DNA of 64,000 nt from positions 15,011,065 to 15,075,064 of the forward strand of contig JANVCC010000030.1 in the NCBI GenBank assembly GCA_025345505.1. The letters are read 5' to 3'. The translations under genes and the position numbers were made by a program. Shown one piece after another: positions 53,858 to 64,000 of this stretch (position 1 is its first letter; each line of letters begins with the position of its first letter). The notes under the pieces were generated by a model. It was not told the origin of the DNA and made no database searches. It saw nothing but the letters and a program-made list of their open reading frames with translations. This DNA comes from Todiramphus chloris collaris. Its lineage: Eukaryota; Chordata; Aves; Coraciiformes; Alcedinidae.

Positions 53858-54562
53858 GTAAGTTGCCCTTATGTGGAACCTGTGAAAGGAGGTGTGTTGG
53901 GACAGGGTTCCTCAATAATTAGGCTGTTCAGATGAAGATGTGGTTGAGTCTGATGACTGACAGCTCAAGCTCTCAAGAGGTTCTATGTCTAGGCTATGGG
54001 GAACAGATGCAGAGATCAGCAGTGATGCTGATTCTGCTAAAGACCTTTGGTTGCTGAGCTGACTGCTTTCCCGCATGTGTCCACTTAAGGTGGATTGTTG
54101 GCATTTTCTCCTGAGGAAATGGGGTCATTATTCTATGTTCAGGCTGCATGTTTTCCTTTCTTGCTGATGCCAGGAAGGGACAGAAGGTGAAGATGGTGCA
54201 GAGTTCACCTTGTCAGATCCACTGAAGGACATAAAATGGACTCTGTTCCCATTCCTGACTTGCCGTGACTGATGCTGAGACAGTTACTGCTATAAATCCT
54301 CCATGAATTCTGCCTTTCAGTGATTTAATTCCTGAGATCATTTTTCTGGTCAGGCAAGTGAAATGTCCCTCCAGGCCCTGTCCTGTTCAGGGGCTGCGGT
54401 TAGAATAGTGGGCGATGAGATAGTTGTTCATTAGTAACCACTTTGTCCTGAGACTGATTCGTGGTCTTGTCCAAGTCCTGGGTGACACTCTAGCATAGTG
54501 GGAAGGGGGAGGTGGAAGACGGAGTTTGGCCAATTTTAACTGCATGATTTTGTTCTTTTCAG
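53858..54562 (+). other. TP63: TP63 intron 2
   Basis: A short 705-bp intron with donor GTAAGT and acceptor TTTTCAG. A short T-rich stretch precedes the acceptor. I see no repeat or other feature in it. Confidence 0.93.
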
Positions 54563-54695
54563 GCCAATATGCTCAGTTCAGCCGATCGATTTAAACTTCA
54601 TCGATGACCCATCTGAAAATGGCCCTACGAACAAAATCGAGATTAGCATGGACTGCGTCCGGGTGCAGGACACAGAGCTGAACGACCCAATGTGG
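54563..54695 (+). CDS. TP63: TP63 exon 3
   Basis: This 133-nt exon lies between the acceptor TTTTCAG (ending 54562) and the donor GTGAGT at 54696. It completes the Gln codon from exon 2 and then encodes 44 residues, beginning [12 protein letters not shown], passing through NKIEISMDC and ending NDPMW. It ends in phase 0, where the p63 family continues with PQYTNLGLL. That next exon is shared by TA and dN forms and is not in the window. The segment links TAD1 to the DNA-binding domain and is TA-specific. Compared with the human exon as I recall it, about nine of 44 residues differ, mostly conservatively (V to I, E to D, D to N, A to P, I to V, M to V, S to T, D to E, S to N). There is no frameshift or stop. 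Confidence 0.95.
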
Positions 54696-56639
54696 GTGAG
54701 TAGTGGGAAGAATTTTCTTAACCTCGGGGGACAGATGGGGAGTTTTTGCAGGAGCCGTCCTTGCTGCGTTACCCCAGGGCCATCTTCCCCCTCTTGGTGG
54801 AGGAGTTGTGGCTGCTGTTTCTGACCGAGGAAGTTCTTTCTCACTGTTGTGTCCAACCCGCAGAAACTGGTTTGGGAGCATCGCTCTGCTGAGTGACGCT
54901 GGTGGTGGTGAAGCAGCAGTTCTGTACATATGGCTAAACTGGACAGAGTGTGACCTGTGGAAAGGTATCACTCCTCTGTGCTCCTCCTCCCCAGGGCTAT
55001 GAGCAGGACCAGGCTGGCTCCTTACCTGCTCCTCCTCTCCCACTGCAGCAATGGCAAGAGAGAGAGAGGGATGAGGCAGCTAAACAGGCAGAAGAGCTGA
55101 GAAGTCTCTTCTACTTGCCTTACTGCTCAACTGTCCTGGCTCTCTCTCTTCTCAGAGTTAGTTTATGTGGCCTCAGGGTTAAAATAGTTGGTCTTCTGGT
55201 TACAGCTGCAATTTTGCTGACCAAGGGCAGGGACTCTTCATAATTTTTTCTTCTCTTGAAGGCCAGATATGAAAGAAAACTTGGTTTCAGACCACAGTTG
55301 GTTGGTTTGGGTTTTTTTCCTCCTATGCCTTCAGATAGGCAAAGCTATAGAGTGTTTGTAACAAGTCTTAGTCATGGGTGTCTTACCAGTATAGCTCAAG
55401 ACTGGAATGCAGATGAGACACTGGTGGTTGCTGGTTCATTGTCTTTGGCACAAACTGACCAGCTTTTTCTTAGCTGTAGCTCTGGTGAAGAAGCCAGGTG
55501 CTATCCTTGCAGGCTGGAACAGGAGGTATTTCAGGAGTTTAATCTGTTTGTGTCCTGTTTCTATTCTTCCTGGGGTTTGTATACTTCAGGGTAAAAATCA
55601 TGTGTGGTTTGAAACATCTGTTGGTGTCTGAAAACTTTCTTGTTCCTCTATGTTTCCAACCTGAGAAACTGTCAATTAATTCCTTGGCTAATCAACCACC
55701 ATTTTTAATGTTCTTAACAATGGCACGTTGGTGGTCTGCATCCTGGTAGTGTTTGTAACCTGGAGGCTCGCTCCTGCAAGGAAGAGCTCCTGGGTCATTC
55801 TGATGGCAGTACCCAGTGACCCACGGTTTGACCTGTTAGTGCTGCTCTAGTGTGACTGCTGGGGAGGCTGCAGGGCTCTTCTCTATCCTTGCAAGATTGC
55901 AAAGGGGAAAAAGGCCGCTTTGAGGTTTGGTATGTGCTTGACTAACGTGGTGAAGCTAATCCATGCACATGATGGGAGGTCACTGACATCAAGTCTGGTT
56001 ATCTTTTGTGCAGTTGGGTTGGGCATAGCAGTGCCGTGTAAGCCTCCAGTCAGCACCTGGATCTCTGCTTTTTCCAACACTGTAGCACAGCTCCCATAAA
56101 ATGGTGACTCTCAATAGTCCAAAAGATTCTTCATGTTTAGAGGGGCTTCTGATTTTCAAAATGGGTGGTAATGTTTTGCTTGAATTACTATGTGCTCTTA
56201 AAAAACAATCCCCAGTAGTTTAAAGGTTGTCAGTAGAATCTTTGCTCCTTCTGTGCTTAAACCTGGACTTGCTCTATTGAGTGCTAGCAAAGCCTTCCCA
56301 TCTCTAGTCCTTCTGATCTGTTTGCAGAGCGCTGTGGTAGCTGACAGGCTCACTGGAAGCCCTTGTTTAGAATCTCCCTCTCCCATCTGTGGTGCAGTGA
56401 AACACAAATGGAAAATCCCTTCCTCTCGTGCTCTCCGAGCACTGCTGAACCGAGTGCTGGGGCTAGGAGAGGAGGGCAGGCAGCTTTTGCTACGTAGTTA
56501 CCTCTTGCTTACAATGAGTTTGATCCCAGCCTTGCAGAAGGCATTTCTGGAGAGCCTGATCCGCACAATGCCTTCTTTAAGAAGTGTTTTTCACTGACAT
56601 GACAAGCTGAAGCAGGAGCAGGGACATTCCATCGCATCC

Positions 56640-57215
56640 TCACCCTCACTGTGAGGCAGCGGCTCGAAGTACATTAACGTATGTACATTAATAAACGCTC
56701 CAGTTTGTCTTCGGTGGAAGACAGCACCTCCACTCAGTTGAATGCCGGACAAAAGCCTTTACAAAGCAAAATATGCAGCACAAACCTGTGCAAACAGCCC
56801 GTCTTTTAAACTGAGGAAGGCTCTTTTTTTTTTTTTTCACTCCCCTTACCACCACCACCACCTCCCAATAAATTTGCAAACATCCCTGACAGGTGACAAC
56901 TCCCCCGTGCAAAGACGCCTGTGTTTGCTCTGCTGTTCCCGGGGCTCGCAGCGGCTGCAGCTTGCGTTGGCAGGGAATGTGTAGCCCGGGGCAAGGTGTT
57001 TGCTGTTTGTCGGCTTTAATCTGAAATACCTTACAACCCTCTTCCCCTCCAGCTTCTCTTTTTCCTTTGGATAGCTGCGGGGCAGGAGCTCCCCTTGCAC
57101 CTGTCTCTCCTGTAACCTCAGCCGTGTCACTCCTGGATTCGAGGTGCTGCACGCAGCCGATTGCAGCGGAGGGTTGAAGAGGGCAGATAAACACGGAGGA
57201 ATGCAGGAGAAACGG
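56640..57215. promoter_or_regulatory. CpG-rich block in intron 3 (candidate enhancer)
   Basis: Roughly two dozen CpGs occur in about 570 bp, concentrated around 56925-57000 and 57070-57215. The block opens with two copies of GTACATTAA (56669-56677 and 56683-56691). It lies about 2 kb downstream of exon 3, upstream of where the dN promoter should be. No exon is recognised in it. Regulatory function is inferred. Confidence 0.35.
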
Positions 57216-58983
57216 AGGGGCCCTGGGAGATGAACAGTGAGATCGGGGCAGAGTGCTTTTGGTTGTTAGATTTGTCCTAGGAAAAGAGCGCAGCTAGCCT
57301 TCCTTCAAAATGTACCACTGTGTCAGACTTAAATAGGTGTGAAGCAATTAAGGCTGGTTTATTTAAAGCAATTGTCCTTATGTGGACTTGAAGGCAGTCC
57401 TAGTCAGCCTTTATAAAAACCTCTGCACTTCCAACTTCAGAAAACTTCCATCCTTAAAAGATGTTCATCTTTGATACCAAGAGTTGTTTTGAAAGCTGCA
57501 ATTTTTTTTTTGTATTTTTATTTATTTTTTATTTTCAGTATTTAATTTGGGGGGAACAGTTGCTTTTTCCTAACCCAGCTGGCAATGGGAAAGTAGCTAC
57601 AGTTCAGAGAAGTGCCTGAAGAAACGGTCCCACTGGTGGGTGGCAAAATTAGCGTGATTCCTGCCCTGCTGAACATACGTTAGTTGTGTTCATTGCCTTG
57701 AAAATGCAGCTGTTTGGGGAGAGAGTGCTGGTGAAGAAGGTTGGGTGACAAAAAAAAAAACAAACCTCTTTTCTGAGCTACAGGTCTGTGTTGCCAAGCC
57801 AAGACCTTGCAGATCTCACACTCTTATTTTTAAGGAAGAAATATTCTTCCTATGTCCCATATAAGAAAAGGGTAAGAGAAATTGGTGATCTGCACTGTGT
57901 TGGGATGAAAAGAGCTGGAGGGGACAGAGAGAGTTTGTGGGTCTGGTGGAACATCAGGCAGTCAGCAGCCATCCCCGGCTGTGTGCCTTGTGACCGGCTC
58001 TTTCACAATGTCCTGGGTAGGCCATTTGTGGGGCTGTCAGCTGTACCCCTTCCTCTTCGATGGTATTAACCATAGGCAGGCTGGGAAATCCCAGCAGACA
58101 TCTGCCTTTTTGCAAAGCTGGAGTGAGGGGCTGCTGGTGCCTGTGGGTGCAGACTGCTTAGTCTCTGCTATGGCCCTGGCTTGGGAAGGAGCTGCGGGTG
58201 GCCAGGGAAGTAAGTTGAATGTACGTCCTTGTGGGCCACCTGCTGTTCGTTAGGCTCACCAAAGGAGGTGGTCCCCAGACTCTTCTCTGACCAAGGATGT
58301 AGCCAGCAAACTTGGGGTGGTGGCCGGCTCCCTGCATTCAAGAGCAACACTGGTCTCAAAGGCTCTATCCTGCAGTGCTAGAAACCAGGTAATGTTACAG
58401 GAATTTAATTTTTTTAAATTTTTTATTCTCTGCCTGAATGCTCTGGAGCTACAGGGAGGAGGGGTCTGGAGACCTCTCTCTAGGGATAAGTGTGTGGCAC
58501 AGCGATAACCCCTGCATTGCTCAGGAGCCCTCACAGACTGCTATCAGGCTGCTGCACGGGATGCAGAATTGCTTTCCTTCTCCATCCCTCAGCAGCCATT
58601 TAAACTGATTGCTGATGCTTAGAGATGATAGTCTGGACCCAAGCAAAGCTGCTTTGGAATAAGGACTTCAGCAGGCAGCATCCTGATAAAAGTATCATTT
58701 GAGGGGCTTTCAGAGTCTGAAAGTCTTCTGCCACCATCCCAGAAGCGTGTCCAGGGCTCTGGGGACCTCACCGGCTGGAGCAGGAGTGCTGTCCCCAGTG
58801 ATGGAGCAGCTCATCCCCCTCCCCCGTACATACCTTCCTTTCATGCCCCTGAGCGAACCGTCCTCCCACAGCCCCTTGCCTAACCAGTTCAGTGGAATGC
58901 CTTTCCCCAGACAGTCGCTGTGGTCAGAGTTTTCTTAACCTGGATCTGTCCCTCCCCACAAAAGGGAGAAAGAATTCCTTGCC

Positions 58984-59003
58984 TTTTTTTTTTTTTTTTT
59001 TTT
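58984..59003 (+). repeat. T20 homopolymer
   Basis: Twenty T followed by AAATTTG in TP63 intron 3. No transposon body is recognised next to it. Confidence 0.9.
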
Positions 59004-62000
59004 AAATTTGTCCTTCCTATCTTCTTCTAATCATCATGAGGATTTGCTGTCTGGGATTTGCTTAGGCACTGCTGAGCTCCCTGCGGTGTGGGTTTCTGCC
59101 CTGGAGATGGGTGTGGGTGCTTCATACTGGGCTGTGTCCTTTTGGGTTTGAGTCCTCAGCCTCTTAGGCTGTGGGTGTCCCAAGCCTGGTGGCTACACGA
59201 GTTATGGAGGTGCAACATGTATTTCATAGTTTTAAAAGTGAGAGCCTCATCTCTGTAACGTTGCTGTTCTCCTTTTTTTAAACAGTGGAGATAAAACTCC
59301 TCTGTAGGACACTAGATGTGGCTCACATAGGAGACGGAGGTGTTGAGGCTCTCAGCCTCAGCCCTTGCACCAATGACACATCTCAGAGTTGGTATTTAAT
59401 GCTTCTCAGTGGAAACAAGAAACCTTTCTCAGGTTTAACCTGCTGTAGGCTCGTGGAGGAGCCATCCACACCATCCTTCACAGGATAGCTTCCCATGTTG
59501 CAGCCCAGTAAACTGGAAAGGGGCAGAGCTGAGGCTTCCACAGAGCTATCCTGGCCCAAGGTGACTGCTGGCTCTTTTCTGCATGCTCTTGGTCTTAGCA
59601 CCATGTGTATCAGTTCAGTAACTCGTATTTGGTCACCATGCACTGAATTCCCGGGCTTCTGGAAGCCCGTCCTGGCAACTGTGGTTAAGATCCAGTGTGC
59701 AAGGGTAAGTTGGACAGTCAGTAAAAAAAATTCACTGTCCAGAGGGATGTCTGTTGTCTCTTATCCAATGCTTCAATATTAAATATAGATTTTGGTCTCT
59801 GAACTTTTAATTGCTTGCTAAAAGCATTTTTCTGGATCAGGAGAAGAGAGCTCCGCTTGCTGCAAGGTAATGTCTGAGGAAGCAGATGAAAGCTGCTGGA
59901 GGAGTAGTGGGACTGCAGGACATCCCTGCATACCAAGAGCTGGGCAGGGAGCTGGTGTGGCTGAGCGGTGCAGGAAGAATGTCTCGGTGCAGGGTCTGAC
60001 TAACGCATGGTGTGTGCTTCCCAGGGCTCTGGCAGGTGCCCCAGCCCTGCGTTTTGTTGGGAAATGGTTTTGCACCTGGAGGATCAGGCTGATTTGATAA
60101 GTAGATGTAGCACAGTGTCTTGTGTGGCCATCTGTTTCCATGCCAAAGTATCCCCCGATTGACCATAGAAAGGAAGGAAGGACTTTGTACGGCTCAGGGA
60201 TGTGATCAAAGCTTTTATTACTGTCTGGTTTGTGCTTGAGAGAGTTTGAGGCTTGCCAAGTTTCTCTTCTTTGTGGGTATTTGTTCGTTCCATAGCTGTG
60301 CAAAGAAAGTTGAGATTATGCAAAGGCATTTCCATAATGAGTAAATGCATTATTCTGTTGGAAGTTTCACTCCAGCACCTCTCTCGGTTGCAGCTGAACT
60401 CATTAGGTCTCCTAATTTAGGCTTGGCTTTGTAATCCTGATGAATGTTTAATCTTCTGCAGTGTAGGTCCCTCCAAATGATCTAATCATCACATTTAGGG
60501 CTGCAGATCCAAATCCAGAAATGGTCCATTCTTTCACCTAAAGGTTATATGTAGAAAACACCTTTATACGCTCAATTTGGGCAAAGCCTGAAGACTTTTG
60601 TGTGTTATAGGGCTCTAAAGACCTGTTTCTTTAAAATAATTTTTTACCAGCTCCCTTTCCTGTGCTATTTTGCCCTGGTTCTGGCTACAGACCAGAGCTG
60701 GCTGTGTTTCTTTTTGCAGGAATGCAGTTGGTTGATGAGTGTCATTACATCAAGTATTTTACTTTTTTAATGCCAATTCCCTGTATTCTCCATGGTATTG
60801 AAGATAACCAATGGGTGATTTGTCTGCTGTGCTATAGGTTGCTTTGGAAGCATATTTAAAATTACTTCAAATATTTCTGCCTTTTTGATATCTTGCTTTA
60901 CATTCATCTTGGGAAGGAATAAACTAATTTGAAGCTGAAAAGCACAAACCTACTGGGAAAGAGCCATGTGTTAGATGGGGTGTTCTGCGTTTGTTCTGGC
61001 CTGGCTCCTCTGGAGGGCTGGCTGCAGCTGCTCGGCTCAGTTCCTATTGCTACAGAGCACTTGAGGTGAGAGAGTGTTGCAATTTTGAGTCCTGTCATCT
61101 GCCTACATGCAAATACCTCTGAACAAAAGAAGCAGTCGCTTCAGAAAATGTCTTCCTCGAGCAGCTAGGCCTGCCTCCAAAGGTTTCCATGGTGCTGCAC
61201 GTGCTTCTTGCTTAAGTATGGAGCAATAATGCATTAGCACTTATTTTACATCTTTAAAAGGTCTGCACAAACACTCAATTAAAAGGCATCTTGATCTTGG
61301 AGCCACAGATCGTAGGCACTTTTGCCTCTGGAGCAAGTTTAAGGCTTATGCTGTCTTGATGGGACCTTCTATGTTTCTATCCAGCTGATAGGATCCCTTT
61401 CTTTTCTTTTTCTTTTTTTTATTTTTATTTTTAAATTATAAACCTAATTAGCATATTAGCTGGGAACTCTTTGATTGGGTTAGAGCCCATAAGTGAGAAA
61501 CCCCTTGGGCAGTTTGTGTTTCAGCAAGCCACAAAGTGCATCTGGAAGGCCAGCAGAAGTGGAATGGCTATCCCCAAATTTGAACTTCTTATGGATGTTG
61601 TTGAGTTTGTTACATCGTTGTAACAACATGTACAAGTTGGTTTTGTTGGGTTCTAATTTTTAAGCTTGATTACTGGAAGAAGGGAAATAGTCCCCTTTTC
61701 TTGTGTTAGCTGGAAGCAGGGTGATGAATTGAGCTGTCCATATCCCATCAAATGAAAACTTTTCCCAGCTTTGTGGTACCCCCATTTGTGGGGTGAGGCA
61801 CATGGAGGACAGAGAGCATCTCGCAGTGCTGTTGAGAGCTGAAGTGCTGCCCGTGCCTGGAGGGAGGGGTGGCCAGGGTCAAGAGATGCTCCTTTCAGGC
61901 TGAGACAAATCTTGAGCACGGCCCTGGGAGCATCTTGATCCCCTTCCTTGTCCAACACAGCCAAAGTGTCTGTGCTGCACTGAGCTGGGGGGTGTAGCTT

Positions 62001-63339
62001 TTGTTTTTGAAGCTCTCTTGCATTAATTGGGATTCTTGCTTTGAAGAAAGTCTTATGCATCCAAAATCTCACTATATATGTTGCTTTGTGGTTCTCCAGA
62101 TCCTGCCCACAGTCCTATTAATGACTATTATTTTTTCCTCCAATATTTCATATGGAGACTTTTGCACTAGGTAATGTTTCCTTCTGAATGTCTCTACCGT
62201 CTGCTTTCCACTACATTGTCGCTGGTTTGATAGCACTGAAATTAATGAGGGAGTGAATTGTCAGGCAGTCACAGAAAATTAAATCAGTCTCTGTGAAGTG
62301 TAGATTAAGGAGTGGTTTGTGGCCTGGGTTAGTTCGTTTACTGCTGAATGAACTCTTTGCTAATCAGTGTCTGAATTTGCAGGGATTAATGAAAGATCAA
62401 AGGGGTTTTCAGTAGCAAATGTAACTGTCACTCTAAAATCATGGATTTTTATCCCCAGCCTGCTTAAACAGAAGGAAAATGTACCCTGAAACACTCTCTT
62501 CTTTCTCTGAGAGGGCATGGATGGATATGGTGGACCTCACGGTCATGACCATACTAGATTAAAATTAAGCAAATCAGAAACTAAATCTATCCCAGGGAAG
62601 GTGTCTAGCCAAATAACCGAATCCTATGGCTGTTGCCATACTGGTGGTGGACGTGGCATGTGAAAGCAGGCAGAGGACACGTGGATAAAGACCAGCACTG
62701 CAGAAGACAACGCTTCTGCGTAGGAAACAAGGAACAAACAGGCTCCCTGGCTGCCTCTGGGAGTTATGTTGTGGCTCAGCACACCAGGACTATATAGGAC
62801 AACAGCCGTGTGCTCACATGGAAAGTACAAACGGCTGTTGGTTGCAGGGTCAGCATTTAACCGGAGGTTTGGGAGGCTGTTCTAGAATTATTGCAATCTA
62901 AGAACTTTTTTTTAATATTGGATTATCACACAGGGGCTCGGGTGGGAGGGAGATGGCAGCGCAGCAGAAGCTGGCTGGAAAGAGCTGCTGTGATTGTGCA
63001 TTTATGAACAGTTGTGCGTTTACCAAGAGCAATCTGCAGTTTATACAAGATAAGGGAAGAAGAGCACTTTCCCCTCAGCTGCTTGTGCAAGATCAACCCT
63101 GGTCTGTCAACAGTTGCTCCTCTCTCCTAATTAAAAACAAAGACTCTCTAATCTGTGGCTATCTCCTGCTTTTCCCTTTCCCTGGCTGGCGTGCTGTGTC
63201 TCCTGCTGGGATGCAGGTTTGTGCCGTGACCCTGTCCCACCTCTAGCTGGAGGAATGGGGCTGTTCATGCGGCTCAGGAGCAATTTTCATCAATTTTCTT
63301 GTATAATTTCCTCTCACTTTTGAAAAATGTTTGATGAAA

Positions 63340-63360
63340 GGGGGGGGGGTGGGGGGAGGG
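63340..63360 (+). repeat. G-rich run
   Basis: Ten G, then T, six G, A and three G, in TP63 intron 3. Simple low-complexity purine run. Confidence 0.9.
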
Positions 63361-64000
63361 AGGCCAGTCAAGTATGCTGTGCTGAGCATCCAAAGATCCT
63401 CATCAGGCAAAAAGGAAGTTTGAATGTTGAGGGTTGTCATATCAACAAAACCGCTGCTGGTAGCAGAGCCTTGAACCCTGAAAGTCCCTTGGTCATGTCT
63501 CCATGTGCAAGTGTCGTCTGACTCGTGGTTTTGCACTCATAAGTGTCAAAGTGTCTGTTCAAGTGTCTGCTGGCCCATGGTTTTGTAGGCTTATCACCTG
63601 CTTTGCAAATACCTCTATGTCCAGATAGTTTTCTTCTATCACTAGATGTTTTTAGTGAAAGCAACTGTTCTTTAAAGAGTTGCTAGGGTACTAAAAAAGT
63701 GGGGAAACTAGCTAAAAGGAGCACTGGGAATAAACAGGCAGCACTTTTTGAGCAACAATCTCTATGCTTGGTGCTCGTGCTGCATCGTACACAAAGTGTG
63801 GGAAGCCAAATCTCTGCTGGTGCTTTGGTGGGAATGACCTCCCTTGAGGGGGTTGGAGAGGTTTTGGTTGTGCAGACTGTAGGGAAGGCGTGGGGACCTT
63901 GCATCATCCTGGCTGGAGAGCTGAATCTCTCCAGAGGAGTGTCTTACCCTCTTATTAAATGAAGCTCAGCAGCCGGAGGGCAGAGTCCCCAGGGGCTGCG

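Larger units (their letters stand above)
54696..64000 (+). other. TP63: TP63 intron 3 (5' part, continues past window)
   Basis: The intron opens with donor GTGAGT after exon 3 and continues to the window edge. The p63 exon beginning PQYTN and the internal dN promoter with its exon (MLYLEN...) should lie in or after this intron. I looked for matching coding sequence on the + strand and did not find it. Visible features are a CpG-rich block at 56.64-57.2 kb with a repeated GTACATTAA motif, a T20 run at 58984-59003 and a G-rich run at 63340-63360. The remainder is unremarkable single-copy DNA. Confidence 0.85.

Overview
The window looks like nuclear DNA from a bird. Gene density is low, introns are long, and interspersed repeats are sparse. 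The two clear transposon copies are CR1 LINE 3' ends of avian type, and one old amniote MIR-like SINE is also visible. I cannot name the species.

The only gene I can support is the 5' part of TP63 (tumour protein p63) on the + strand. Three coding exons are present: exon 1 (33312-33373 coding), exon 2 (53729-53857) and exon 3 (54563-54695). Together they encode the first 108 residues of the long TA isoform (the TA* form, starting MNFE). The internal start of the shorter TA form (MSQS) lies in exon 2. All splice junctions are canonical GT/AG and the phases join without a break. A block just upstream of the ATG resembles the mammalian TAp63 5' UTR as I remember it, and an inverted CCAAT box sits just upstream of that block, so this is the TA promoter. 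The exon starting PQYTN, the internal dN promoter with its exon (MLYLEN...), the DNA-binding domain and the C-terminal exons are not in the window and should lie downstream.

Layout: 1 to about 33.2 kb is intergenic DNA upstream of TP63, on the TPRG1 side if synteny follows human. It contains one + strand CR1 (about 16.3-16.5 kb), one - strand CR1 (about 24.3-24.6 kb), a CRE/kappa-B motif pair at 27.35 kb and an unexplained CpG-rich block at about 28.85-29.6 kb. Intron 1 (33.4-53.7 kb) holds a small CpG cluster at 34.5 kb, the MIR-like element at about 48.1-48.3 kb and a G/T-rich tract at 49.6 kb. It ends in a very long poly-T run that contains a 100-N assembly gap about 50 bp before exon 2. 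Intron 2 is short (705 bp). Intron 3 runs off the right edge and contains a second CpG-rich block at 56.6-57.2 kb.

The most notable coding observation is a leucine where p63 normally has the first residue of the F-W-L triad in its transactivation helix (F16 in TAp63 numbering). The TA-specific exons also look more diverged than expected for p63. I see no convincing RNA gene, CRISPR array, provirus or second protein-coding gene. The other long open frames are low-complexity or chance frames.
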